DNA of 34,846 bases, from the NCBI GenBank assembly GCA_030950085.1, contig JAUZRW010000236.1, positions 1 through 34,846 of the forward strand, written 5' to 3'. This DNA is from Anaerolineae bacterium. Its GTDB lineage: Bacteria; Chloroflexota; Anaerolineae; Aggregatilineales; Phototrophicaceae. This document shows positions 15,508 to 23,013 of this stretch, piece by piece. The notes beneath the pieces were generated by a model. It did not search any database and was not told the DNA's origin. It saw nothing but the letters and a program-made list of their open reading frames with translations. Numbering within the stretch: the stretch's first letter is position 1; each line of letters begins with the position of its first letter. The translations under genes were made by a program, and so were the position numbers.

Positions 15508-16071
15508 ATGAAAAAACCCAGTGCTGTTCTCCACATGACAGGTTATGGTCTGGTCTATGGTTTTCTACTCGCCATGCTATATACGTGGAGCTTTGTGATT
15601 GTTCTTGGCGGTACTGGTGGTGCAGATTGGGAAGCGATAGTCTTTACACTACCATTTGGTTTGCTATTCGGTGCCTTACCCGGTGCTGTTATGGGCTTCA
15701 TCGAAGGGTGGATTTTACGCTATAAGACTCGTGATATTCAAATACCACTTAATCAAACTGACTGGTCAAATACTCGAAAATCAGCAAGAAAAACCATCGG
15801 CGGATTAACCTTTCTGTTGATGTTTGGCTTATTATCGCTGCTATTCGGCGGATGGACGAATTTCTTGCTTACCACCATTCCGGCAGCCATTGCGGGCGGC
15901 GCGGCTGCCTATGCAGTCAATCGTTATATGAAGAAACTCCGCGTATGGGGCAACATCGGCAAAATGAAAAATGACTATAAGACCAAAAATCAACTTGCTG
16001 ATACAGACTCCACAAACAACGCCGCACATCTAACAACTGAAACCGATTCGCAAATACAGTCTCAGAGGTAA
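15508..16071 (+). CDS. Membrane protein of unknown function, tandem paralog 1
   Basis: 187 residues from the ATG at 15508 with AGGAG seven bases upstream (the longer open frame from 15430 lacks a ribosome site). It starts MKKPSAVLHMTGYGLVYGFL and has four hydrophobic segments (about 10-30, 42-65, 95-112, 118-138). A Gly/Ala-rich LFGALPGAVMGFIEGW segment lies between helices. The C-terminal tail is hydrophilic and ends HLTTETDSQIQSQR. The next gene, three bases downstream, is a diverged duplicate with the same start, same ALPGAVMG motif and same tail motif. Function unknown. Confidence 0.8.
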   Translation: MKKPSAVLHMTGYGLVYGFLLAMLYTWSFVIVLGGTGGADWEAIVFTLPFGLLFGALPGAVMGFIEGWILRYKTRDIQIPLNQTDWSNTRKSARKTIGGLTFLLMFGLLSLLFGGWTNFLLTTIPAAIAGGAAAYAVNRYMKKLRVWGNIGKMKNDYKTKNQLADTDSTNNAAHLTTETDSQIQSQR

Positions 16072-16074
16072 ACC

Positions 16075-16671
16075 ATGCAAAAACCGAACGCAGTCAAACA
16101 TATGGCACTCTACGGCTCTGTTTATGGGTGGTTGCTCGCTATGTTATTTTTGTGGGCTGGCATTATCGCCGGACGATTCGGTATCGGAGAGTATAGCTTC
16201 TTTGACAACGTAGGCTATTCTGCTGGGATATCGGTTCTTATTGGTGCGCTCCCGGGTGCTGTCATGGGTGCTATGCTAGGACATACCATTCGCCGTATAT
16301 TTGGCAAACTGAAACTGCCTATAGATGCGCTGGACTTCAAAGAAGCGCGTAAAAAGGCTTATCGCCATGTCGAAGTCAACACATTTTTAGCGATGAGTCT
16401 CTTGGTGTTGGCATCTTATTTAGCCTTTGCCCGTTCGCCAAGCGATGTTATCTTTTTTTCCTCGCCTCTCTTGATTGGGGTTTTGGCATCACTCTACACG
16501 ACAAATCGCTATATGGTGAAATTTCGAGCATGGGCAGAGTTCAGCAAGCGCAAAAACGAAGGCAAACCGAAAAAACTATTTGCCGATGATGACTCCCTTG
16601 ATGATGATTATCTCCTGACCACCGAATCCGACTCACAGGCACATTACACTAAAAGACATCAAACAAAATAG
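16075..16671 (+). CDS. Membrane protein of unknown function, tandem paralog 2
   Basis: 198 residues, three bases after the stop of its paralog and with AGAGGT before its ATG, so the two are surely co-translated. Shared landmarks: M(K/Q)KPxAVxHM..YGxVYG at the start, IGALPGAVMGAM in the middle, a TTNRYMVKFRAW segment matching AVNRYMKKLRVW, and the tail LLTTESDSQAHYTKR. Between these blocks the helices have diverged. Topology is about four helices with a long cytoplasmic tail rich in Asp/Lys. It converges with the HEAT/TPR gene, 12 bp away. Confidence 0.8.
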   Translation: MQKPNAVKHMALYGSVYGWLLAMLFLWAGIIAGRFGIGEYSFFDNVGYSAGISVLIGALPGAVMGAMLGHTIRRIFGKLKLPIDALDFKEARKKAYRHVEVNTFLAMSLLVLASYLAFARSPSDVIFFSSPLLIGVLASLYTTNRYMVKFRAWAEFSKRKNEGKPKKLFADDDSLDDDYLLTTESDSQAHYTKRHQTK

Positions 16672-16683
16672 CCATAGACCATA

Positions 16684-17178
16684 TCATTCTGTCGGTGGGG
16701 TGAGCAATGCCGCAACTGCTTCTTCAGAATCCATATTCATCACATCACAGGCAATACCGACATAATAAGAATCGTGCTGCAAATCAGGGTTGACTTGGAA
16801 GGCTTGACGTGCATATCCTTCTGCTTTGTCATAATCGCCTTTGACAGATTCATTGAGTGCCTTATCCATCAAGCCTTTCGCTTGTTCTTGTACTGCTGCG
16901 GAAACAGTGCTTGATACGACAGGTTGCTCACTGGTTGCAAAGCGAATATCGTCATCATTGACAACCCAATCGCTTGCGGCACGCATTTTCTTGACGTGCC
17001 GCCCCGCTTTAATGGCTAAGTTACGGACACCTTCATCGGGGTCTTTTTTGTAGATAGTTGCCAGATAACGCAATGCCTCGCTAGAGGTAGTTTGTCCCAA
17101 TGCTCGAACAGCTTTTTTCCGTTCTTCAGGGTCTTGGCTTTTGAGTGCTTCAACAATGCGCGAGTCTAACTCTTCCAT
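16684..17178 (-). CDS. HEAT-repeat plus TPR-like protein
   Basis: 164 residues from the ATG at 17178, selected because GGAGG lies about eight bases upstream. Residues about 1-65 form two HEAT-like helical repeats (SQDPEERKKAVRALGQ, PDEGVRNLAIKAGRHVKKM). Residues about 95-150 form one or two TPR units (NESVKGDYDKAEGYARQAFQ). Neither has enzymatic motifs; both build protein-binding surfaces. It is divergent from the glycosyltransferase gene, sharing a 163-bp promoter interval. Confidence 0.75.
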   Translation of the reverse strand: MEELDSRIVEALKSQDPEERKKAVRALGQTTSSEALRYLATIYKKDPDEGVRNLAIKAGRHVKKMRAASDWVVNDDDIRFATSEQPVVSSTVSAAVQEQAKGLMDKALNESVKGDYDKAEGYARQAFQVNPDLQHDSYYVGIACDVMNMDSEEAVAALLTPPTE

Positions 17179-17341
17179 GATGAAATCCTCCAAAATGACT
17201 GATATCCTTACTTTAATACTCAGTGTAAGATGAATTAGATTTCGTGGCAAGTCAGTCGAATCGAAAATTTGATTTTGCTGCTTGACATTCAAGGTGCTAT
17301 CTACGACTCTAAGACCTTAGCGAATTTTCAAAGGAATCTCA

Positions 17342-18490
17342 GTGCGCGTTGCAATTAATGGCTGGTTTTGGGATAAAGCCCATGCCGGAAGTGGACAATA
17401 TATCCGACGCTTGCTGCCGATGCTCAAGCGAGTTAATCCTAATCTGGAATTAACACTCATCATGCCGCCTCACAACCCAGAACCCGATAATATACCGGAT
17501 GGCGTGCAAGTCATCCCGACAGGAAACAAAAAGTCGTCTAGCAAATTTGGGAAAGTCTGGTTTGAGCAACGGACGTTTCCGCAGGCAGTGGGGCGCAGTG
17601 GAGCAGACCTCGCTCATGTGCCGTATTGGGGGTCGCCGCTTACTTTGCCCATCCCTATCGTCGTATCGGTGCTAGATGTCATCCCCTTAATGTATCCGAT
17701 ATATGCGAGGGGTGTTTTCAATCGCTTATATGTCTCGCTTGTCAGCACAGCCGCTCGTCATGCTGACCATATCATCACGATTAGTCAAACCAGTAAACTA
17801 GATATTGAGAATTTGCTGCATCGTCATTTTGATGATATTACGGTGACATATCTCGCACCGGATACGCATTTTCACCCTCGTATGGGTTCTGAGGGCGATG
17901 AGGCTGTTCGCAAAAAATATGACTTGCCAGAGCGCTTTGTCTTGGGCGGTATGGGCTTTGATGTCCGTAAGCAAGTTAATCAATTGCTACTCGCTTATAC
18001 CTATGTGGGCGAGGCAGAAGGCGATAATATCCCACTGGTATTAGCAGGGCGAGAACCCGATTGGACGAATCCTCTGTTTCCTGATTTGCGCGATTATGCC
18101 AAACGGCTCAATATCGAAAATTATGTGCGTTGGACAGGCTATATTGATGAAGATGATAAAGCCGCACTGTATCGTTTAGCCGATGTTTTCGTCTTTCCGA
18201 GTGAATATGAAGGTTTCGGTCTGCCGCCACTAGAAGCAATGGCTTGTGGAACACCCGTTATCGTCTGGGATTCTGTTGTTGCCGATGAAGTGCTAGAAGA
18301 GAGTGCTTATTTGGTCGATAGCGCACGCGATTTAGCTGGGGCAATTATCGCCTTGCTCTTACAAAAACCGCTCCGTGATACGATGATAAATCAAGGTTTG
18401 GCACAGGCGACAAATTATACGTGGCGTAAAACCGCACAGGGAACAATGATTGCCTATGAAAAAACCTTGCAGAATGCCAGAAAACGGTAA
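17342..18490 (+). CDS. GT4-family glycosyltransferase
   Basis: 382 residues from a GTG start with AAGGA six bases upstream. It has the GT-B two-domain layout: an N-terminal acceptor domain starting MRVAINGWFWDKAHAGSGQY and a C-terminal donor domain with the retaining EX7E motif in PSEYEGFGLPPLEAMACGTP (Glu290, Glu298). GT4 enzymes transfer a sugar from a nucleotide donor, typically onto lipid-linked or surface glycans at the inner membrane face. Sugar and acceptor are not predictable. It is not in a polysaccharide cluster here, though the YfhO-flippase elsewhere in the window suggests surface-glycan synthesis. Confidence 0.93.
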   Translation: MRVAINGWFWDKAHAGSGQYIRRLLPMLKRVNPNLELTLIMPPHNPEPDNIPDGVQVIPTGNKKSSSKFGKVWFEQRTFPQAVGRSGADLAHVPYWGSPLTLPIPIVVSVLDVIPLMYPIYARGVFNRLYVSLVSTAARHADHIITISQTSKLDIENLLHRHFDDITVTYLAPDTHFHPRMGSEGDEAVRKKYDLPERFVLGGMGFDVRKQVNQLLLAYTYVGEAEGDNIPLVLAGREPDWTNPLFPDLRDYAKRLNIENYVRWTGYIDEDDKAALYRLADVFVFPSEYEGFGLPPLEAMACGTPVIVWDSVVADEVLEESAYLVDSARDLAGAIIALLLQKPLRDTMINQGLAQATNYTWRKTAQGTMIAYEKTLQNARKR

Positions 18491-18513
18491 TTGCTGAACC
18501 TATCCAAAGCAAA

Positions 18514-18548
18514 ATCTCCCATCGGGAGCTGACGGGAGATATGTCTCC
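18514..18548 (+). other. Overlapping, mutually exclusive hairpins after the glycosyltransferase gene
   Basis: CTCCC (18516-18520) can pair with GGGAG (18524-18528). Alternatively, ATCTCCC (18514-18520) can pair with GGGAGAT (18534-18540). Alternatively again, GGAGA (18535-18539) can pair with TCTCC (18544-18548). No T-run follows, so it is not a plain terminator. It might be an attenuator-like RNA switch or 3'-end stabiliser. Between it and the lipoprotein gene no ORF is seen. Confidence 0.4.
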
Positions 18549-18762
18549 TGAAGGGGTAAACTTCATTTAAGGAGCAAATTCACTACCATCTTTAGGGTAA
18601 AATTTACCTGTGAAGATATCACGAAGAAGTCGTTACAATCTTGTCTGGTCTCTATGCAATTTCACACATAATGAGGGATTCGGGTTTTCGTCTGTAAATA
18701 TCTGCTAAAAAACATCCAAAAATGACAGATTGCGTTAGAATAGGGGCAGGAGATTGTTCATC

Positions 18763-19221
18763 ATGCGCGAATTAACGACTTTTGCCTGTCTCATCCTGAT
18801 ACTTGCTGCGTGTAATTCTGTCGTGCCAACACGCACTGCGACACACACGTTTGCTCCGACTTCTGTACCTCTAACGGATGATACGCCACCCACTGAGGTA
18901 GCCGTCCCCAGCCCGACAGTCCCACGTATCCAAGATTGTCCGGCAGCGCCAGCTATCCAACTGATTGTGCAAGAACGCGCACGAGTGACTGATAGTAATG
19001 AAACGCTCAATTTGCGGCGTGGACCGGGGACAAATTATGATGTCGTCACCCGTATGAATCCCAGTGATATTTTTACAGTGCTGGATGGACCGGCTTGTGC
19101 AGGCGATTATACGTGGTTTCGCATCCGCTATAAAGATGTTGAGGCTAACCTTTTTTACGACGGTTGGATTGCCGAAGGAGATTTTGAATCGTATTATGTC
19201 GAACCCTATCTACCCGGTTGA
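18763..19221 (+). CDS. SH3-domain lipoprotein
   Basis: 152 residues from the ATG at 18763 (AGGAG ten bases upstream; a TTG at 18754 is too close to that site). A lipobox LAAC ends the signal sequence at Cys17, predicting a lipid-anchored surface protein. A Thr/Pro-rich linker (about 20-60) is followed by a bacterial SH3 domain at about 70-145, with the signature ETLNLRRGPGTNYDVVTRM and WFRIRY. Bacterial SH3 domains bind cell-wall or glycan ligands. The Thr/Pro linker plus SH3 layout is frequent in Anaerolineae lipoproteins. Confidence 0.88.
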   Translation: MRELTTFACLILILAACNSVVPTRTATHTFAPTSVPLTDDTPPTEVAVPSPTVPRIQDCPAAPAIQLIVQERARVTDSNETLNLRRGPGTNYDVVTRMNPSDIFTVLDGPACAGDYTWFRIRYKDVEANLFYDGWIAEGDFESYYVEPYLPG

Positions 19222-19245
19222 CTTTTGCCTTAAAATCTGTAAAAT
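19218..19245 (+). promoter_or_regulatory. Promoter for tRNA-Leu
   Basis: TTGACT (19218-19223) and TAAAAT (19240-19245) are separated by 16 bp and place a start site near 19252, about 15 bases before the tRNA. The -35 box overlaps the stop codon of the lipoprotein gene. Confidence 0.6.
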
Positions 19246-19267
19246 AATGAGAATAGTTTCATAATTT

Positions 19268-19351
19268 GGGGCTGTGGCGAAATTGGCATACGCAGCAGAC
19301 TTAAAATCTGCCTCCTTAACAGGATTGTGGGTTCAAGTCCCTCCAGCCCCA
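19268..19351 (+). tRNA. tRNA-Leu(TAA)
   Basis: An 84-nt class II tRNA. The acceptor stem GGGGCTG pairs with CAGCCCC. The anticodon loop CTTAAAA on the GCAGA/TCTGC stem gives anticodon TAA. A variable arm TCCTTAACAGGA and T-loop TTCAAGT follow. CCA is not encoded. The T-stem has one T-T mismatch (GTGGG against CCCTC). Confidence 0.95.
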
Positions 19352-19370
19352 CAAAAAAACATAAACTTGA

Positions 19371-19392
19371 GCCAGCATTATTGCTGGTTTTT
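19371..19392 (+). terminator. Rho-independent terminator after tRNA-Leu
   Basis: CCAGCA-TTAT-TGCTGG followed by TTTTT, 20 bases after the tRNA 3' end. This is a short but regular intrinsic terminator. Confidence 0.8.
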
Positions 19393-19396
19393 GTCT

Positions 19397-19558
19397 TTAT
19401 TCATCATCACGACTCTGCACAAAATTGATTTGTTCATAGATATCGGCTAAGGCAAGTGTACAGCCGATTGAGACTAATTCGAGGCGGGCATCTAAGCCTT
19501 TGGCGGATGAGTAAAGCCACTTCCCGAAGTCATGACGAGAAAAAACTTCTACTTTTGC
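19397..19558 (-). pseudogene. Unidentified C-terminal gene fragment
   Basis: A startless open frame of 53 codons reads KVEVFSRHDFGKWLY, SSAKGLDARLELVSIGCTLA, LADIYEQINF to a TAA. The composition looks like real protein, with amphipathic helices and few low-complexity residues, but no start codon or N-terminal part is present. It begins out of frame right where the HEPN remnant ends, so it is probably the tail of a different, deleted gene joined by a deletion. Family not recognised. Confidence 0.4.
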
Positions 19559-19623
19559 CTAAGACGCAATAAACGAGTGATATTGGCTTGAATATGCAGT
19601 AAATGAGCGCGGTCTTTATTCAT
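19549..19623 (-). pseudogene. Remnant of a HEPN toxin gene
   Basis: Only 24 codons remain: MNKDRAHLLHIQANITRLLR followed by LRQK and a stop. MNKDRAxLLHIxxxIxR is the standard opening of HEPN partners in MNT-HEPN pairs. Its ATG overlaps the stop of the MNT gene in an ATGA arrangement, the usual translational coupling. The catalytic R-x4-6-H motif region is absent, so no toxin activity is expected. Confidence 0.65.
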
Positions 19624-19919
19624 AAGAGAATAGCTTCTTTTAAGACATCTTCTTTGAATAATGGGGATAAGCCTGTTTCCGAAATCACATCAACCGAACA
19701 ACCTAGCAGTTCTTCTAATGCCAAATCTAAACCGACCCCACCCCATGCTGACATTTGTTCATAATCCCACTGCACTAAAAAATCAATATCGCTATCAGAA
19801 CGTGCTTCGCCGCGTGCAACACTCCCAAAAACCCGAATATGCCTCGCGCCGTGTTCTTGCGCCAAAACAATGATTGCTTCTCGATACGGTTGTAAATCGC
19901 TCAATGATTTAATTGCCAT
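19620..19919 (-). CDS. MNT-type nucleotidyltransferase (orphan antitoxin)
   Basis: 99 residues. The nucleotidyltransferase signature GSVARGEARSDSDIDFLV (Gly32-Ser33, Asp44, Asp46) is intact and would bind metal and NTP. In MNT-HEPN toxin-antitoxin pairs the MNT protein adenylylates and silences the HEPN ribonuclease. Here the downstream HEPN is reduced to 24 codons, so this is an orphan. The intact signature means it could still be functional, perhaps acting on another HEPN in the genome. Confidence 0.88.
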   Translation of the reverse strand: MAIKSLSDLQPYREAIIVLAQEHGARHIRVFGSVARGEARSDSDIDFLVQWDYEQMSAWGGVGLDLALEELLGCSVDVISETGLSPLFKEDVLKEAILL

Positions 19920-19954
19920 TTAAGCCCTACTTCCTCGTGGACGAACAATCTACC

Positions 19955-20380
19955 TTAATTATACGCACATTCACTGGTTTGGGTGATGCGCGAACCCGTC
20001 CCATCAGGATTATCGCTGATTTGATTACGGGTTGTTGCCAAGCCGCGTGCCGCCCTTTCAGGGTTGTTTTCGTTGCGGATATTGGCTGTGATTTCTCGTC
20101 GATAGGCAGTATACCAATTGCGAACGGTGGCTGGGTCATCGTCTGTGACATAAATAATTTGTGAGATGCCCGATGCGCGTAAACGAAAAAAGCCGGATTG
20201 TTGCACTGTTTGAATTTCTGCATTGGGATAGACAGGCATCCAATGGTCGATATCTGCCCGACAGCGCAAATCAAGCGCCACGACGATACTCCCTGTACAA
20301 GCGACTGCGCCTATCATGATAGCAACAATGCTCAATAGCGTGCTTTTAATAGACCGTTTCTGATTGAGATGGGGTGCCAA
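19955..20380 (-). CDS. Single-helix anchored protein of unknown function
   Basis: 141 residues starting at a TTG with GGAG six bases upstream. A helix at about 13-36 (STLLSIVAIMIGAVACTG...) is followed by a soluble domain beginning RADIDHWMPVYPNAEIQTVQ. A Y-P-x-A-x-x-x opening and WYTAYRREI segment recall small extracytoplasmic domains of Anaerolineae proteins that I cannot name. It lies 34 bases after the TolB-like propeller gene on the same strand and is probably in its operon. Confidence 0.7.
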   Translation of the reverse strand: MAPHLNQKRSIKSTLLSIVAIMIGAVACTGSIVVALDLRCRADIDHWMPVYPNAEIQTVQQSGFFRLRASGISQIIYVTDDDPATVRNWYTAYRREITANIRNENNPERAARGLATTRNQISDNPDGTGSRITQTSECAYN

Positions 20381-20414
20381 AAATTACTCCTCAAAGTCTC
20401 GCCCGTAATCATAA

Positions 20415-21416
20415 TTAGGGTTGCCAGATAAGCGGCGGCAAAACAATCATGTCTAAATCTAGCCGAATCGTCTCTTCTTGCTGTATATCGTATATCTGTA
20501 TGCGCCGATTTTCAATATACGCAATGTAGCGAGCATCCGGCGACCAAACCGCACTCAAAGTTCGCTCAAAACCTTCTGTAAGTATCTGGATTGCGCCCGA
20601 TTCAACATCTAAGATAATCACCTGTTGCGTATCGAGTGTGAGGGTGATGAAACGACTATCCGGCGACCATGAAACGGGTTGGGCGCGAGGGGCTGCCATA
20701 GTCTCAAGTTGGCGGATATCACCGCTTGCAATATCTAAGAGATACAAGTGCCGCTTGCCGTTCATGCGGTCTACTCGCTGAAAAACAATCTGTGACCCAT
20801 CGGGCGACCAGACCGGATATTCTTCTGCTGCCGGACTATCCGTGATTCGTGTGATGCTATCATCTTGCATATCACGCAAGTACATATCACCTTGTAAGAA
20901 AAATAACAAATTTGAACCATTTGGCGACCAATCTGGGAATGCTTCTGATAGATTTTCTGACTGCGTGATATTGGTCACAGTATTATTGGCAAGTGAAATT
21001 AAATAGAGGTCTGAGGTGTTCTGGTAGCTGGAAAAATAGACGAGGCTTTGTCCGTCATTTGACCATGTGAGATTAAAAGCCTGCTGGGTTCTTAGACCTT
21101 GTACAAGCCGCCGATTACGCCCGACAGCATCCATGACAAATAAATCATCACCGGAATCAATAGCAATAGTATAGATGATTTGCCTGCCATCTTGTGACCA
21201 AACATACGACCAGTCATCAGCAGTGGGCGATTGTGTCAAATTGTGGACTAGGCGCGTGCGGGTATCCAACAGAAAAATATCACGGTTGCCATGCGTATTC
21301 GATATGAATGATAAAATTGGACTAGCGCGTAATCTTCCAAAAAGTGAAAAAAGACTAATCATGAGCATCATCAACATAAAGGAGAATGCCACAGACCGAA
21401 TACCAATTTTCGCCAT
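20415..21416 (-). CDS. TolB-like beta-propeller protein, membrane-anchored or secreted
   Basis: 333 residues. An N-terminal hydrophobic segment (about 8-27) acts as signal or anchor. The rest consists of about six PD40/WD40-like blades with repeated WSPDG/WSPNG/WSPDS motifs (SWSPDSRFITL, VWSPDGSQIVFQ, DWSPNGSNLLFF) and interblade phrases such as DLYLISLANNTVTNIT. This is the TolB/PD40 pattern. Such periplasmic or extracellular propellers act as docking platforms; no catalytic domain is attached. AAAGGAG precedes the ATG at proper spacing. The co-oriented gene 34 bp downstream is likely a partner. Confidence 0.9.
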   Translation of the reverse strand: MAKIGIRSVAFSFMLMMLMISLFSLFGRLRASPILSFISNTHGNRDIFLLDTRTRLVHNLTQSPTADDWSYVWSQDGRQIIYTIAIDSGDDLFVMDAVGRNRRLVQGLRTQQAFNLTWSNDGQSLVYFSSYQNTSDLYLISLANNTVTNITQSENLSEAFPDWSPNGSNLLFFLQGDMYLRDMQDDSITRITDSPAAEEYPVWSPDGSQIVFQRVDRMNGKRHLYLLDIASGDIRQLETMAAPRAQPVSWSPDSRFITLTLDTQQVIILDVESGAIQILTEGFERTLSAVWSPDARYIAYIENRRIQIYDIQQEETIRLDLDMIVLPPLIWQP

Positions 21417-21672
21417 TTCGTCTCCTTTGGTTTATACATCCACACAAATACGGTGATTAACCTGAGCTATATTATGTTTAATCATAAGTGCATTTCAGTA
21501 TTTCAGCAAAATGAGTTTAGCACGCCAATCCCCTACGATAATCACAGTATTTTGAGCGTAGGAGCAAGATGCTTCTTGTCCAATTGTGAAAGTGCCACTT
21601 TTCTGAAATGTACTTCTCACTATCTATCTTACAGCATCTTGTAGCGATAATAACCGTAAACGTGTTGATACG

Positions 21673-22650
21673 CTAAATTGCAACCCCACCCAGTATAAAA
21701 AGCAATACGGTTAACGTGATGATGCTGAGAAGCGTGCTGACAATCGTTACAGCCGTGACATAGGGTGCATCGCTACCAAACTCAGTCGCCAGTGCGGTTG
21801 CAAAAACAGCCGTCGGCATACTACTTTGGACAATCGCCACACTCAATACTGTCCCACGTAATCCTAGCACGATGGCGAATCCGACTGCGACAAGTGGCGC
21901 TATCAGCAATTTTAGTCCTACGCCCACAGTGATAGCTCGTATATCAGACGCGAGACTTTCTTCATGCGTATCATTTTTAGCTTTTTTATGTTGTTTGATT
22001 TGCTTAAATGACACACGCGACAGATGCAATCCTAGCAAAGCCAACATGAGGGGAATTGATGCACCGGATGCGATATCAATCACGCTGCGTTGAATGATTA
22101 AGGGCAATTCAATATTGTAGATATTAAAAAGCAAACCGAGACCAGCAGCATAAGCAATCGGTACTTTCAAGACATTCAGTAGCGAATCTTTGACCTTAAA
22201 TGTGCCACGAGAAGCAAAATAAACACCCAGAATATTGCCCATCATCGCTGTGGCAACATAATAGACAATCGCTACATTGCCGCCGTCTTCCCCAAAAGCG
22301 AAGGTATTGAGTGGGATGCCATAATTGCCGGCATTCATCAAAATTACCGCTAACGTCAGCGAACTGGCTGCCCGTTGCTTAAAATTGAGTAAACGGGCTG
22401 TGAGAGCCGCTATGACCATCATCGCAAGACTGACACCAAGAACCATTATCCCGATACGCCCTAATTCGCCACCGGAAAGCTCCGTTTGATAAATCCCTTT
22501 GAAAACTAATGCGGGTCCAAATAGATAAATCAAAAAGGGCGATAATGAACGGGGGTCAGGATTGAAACGTTTACCAATAAAAAATGTGATGCCCAAGACG
22601 ATGAAAATAGGCGCAATCACATTGAACATAATATTGAATAAGTCGGGCAT
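21673..22650 (-). CDS. AEC-family (auxin-efflux-carrier-like) transporter
   Basis: 325 residues from the ATG at 22650. The longer frame to a TTG at 22725 adds a hydrophilic leader not typical of the family. About ten helices are seen, with landmarks of AEC carriers: FNVIAPIFIVLGITFFIGKR at the start, an NAGNYGIPLNTFAFGE segment in helix 4 (conserved Asn-Gly motif), and SSMPTAVFATALATEFGSDA near the C-terminus. Bacterial AEC proteins export or exchange organic acids such as malate. A basic loop (KQIKQHKKAKND) splits the two halves. It follows tRNA-Gly and its terminator on the same strand. Confidence 0.9.
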   Translation of the reverse strand: MPDLFNIMFNVIAPIFIVLGITFFIGKRFNPDPRSLSPFLIYLFGPALVFKGIYQTELSGGELGRIGIMVLGVSLAMMVIAALTARLLNFKQRAASSLTLAVILMNAGNYGIPLNTFAFGEDGGNVAIVYYVATAMMGNILGVYFASRGTFKVKDSLLNVLKVPIAYAAGLGLLFNIYNIELPLIIQRSVIDIASGASIPLMLALLGLHLSRVSFKQIKQHKKAKNDTHEESLASDIRAITVGVGLKLLIAPLVAVGFAIVLGLRGTVLSVAIVQSSMPTAVFATALATEFGSDAPYVTAVTIVSTLLSIITLTVLLFILGGVAI

Positions 22651-22745
22651 GGACGCTGCTTTCTGCAATGTTGCTGCGATTTCCGCTTGGAGTGTACCTT
22701 GATTCGGGGGTATTTTGCAGCACAAGATTATGAGGTGGCATTAAA

Positions 22746-22771
22746 TAAAAAAACCCACACTTGGCGGGTTT
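22746..22771 (-). terminator. Terminator after tRNA-Gly
   Basis: On the minus strand AAACCC and GGGTTT flank GCCAAGTGT and are followed by TTTTATTT, two bases beyond the tRNA 3' end. Confidence 0.7.
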
Positions 22772-22773
22772 TG

Positions 22774-22846
22774 AGCGAGTGACGGGACTCGGACCCGTGA
22801 CCTACTACTTGGCAAGCAGTCGCTCTACCAACTGAGCTACACTCGC
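22774..22846 (-). tRNA. tRNA-Gly(GCC)
   Basis: 73 nt. The acceptor GCGAGTG pairs with CACTCGC, with discriminator T. The D-arm contains GTAGCTCAGTTGGTAGAGC. Anticodon loop TTGCCAA gives GCC, with one G-T pair in the anticodon stem. The T-arm has CGGGTCCGAGTCCCG. CCA is not encoded. Confidence 0.96.
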
Positions 22847-22868
22847 ATAACAACTGACTATGAACTGC

Positions 22869-22897
22869 ATTATACGGGGTTTAGCCCCCATTTGCAA
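22869..22897 (-). promoter_or_regulatory. Promoter for tRNA-Gly with a hairpin in its spacer
   Basis: On the minus strand TTGCAA (22897-22892) and TATAAT (22874-22869) are exactly 17 bp apart. The spacer contains GGGG-CTAAA-CCCC. It lies 30-80 bases downstream of the microprotein stop, so the tRNA has its own promoter. Confidence 0.65.
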
Positions 22898-22926
22898 GAG
22901 TCAATTTTGTATTTGTCATGGGGGAT

Positions 22927-23013
22927 TTAGCGTTTTTGCTTGTGAATACGCTGCATTTTACGAACGTGTTCACGGGTGCGTTGTTGTGTTTTACGAATTT
23001 GTTGCTTGGACAT
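22927..23013 (-). CDS. 28-residue basic microprotein
   Basis: Minus-strand ATG at 23013 with GGAG five bases upstream. The product is MSKQQIRKTQQRTREHVRKM then QRIHKQKR and TAA. It has about ten Lys/Arg, five Gln and no acidic residue but one Glu, so it is a single strongly basic helix without a membrane segment. Size and charge recall small ribosome- or RNA-binding peptides such as Thx, but the sequence is not one I recognise. It sits just before tRNA-Gly on the same strand. Support is the ribosome site and composition; conservation is unchecked. Confidence 0.55.
   Translation of the reverse strand: MSKQQIRKTQQRTREHVRKMQRIHKQKR

Noticed and set aside
17363-17372. TTTTGGGATAA inside the glycosyltransferase as a DnaA box
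   Set aside because: A single copy in coding sequence (Trp-Asp-Lys codons), expected by chance.
19268-22846. Prophage or integrative element between the two tRNA genes
   Set aside because: No integrase, no phage genes and no direct repeat of a tRNA 3' end were seen; the genes between look chromosomal.
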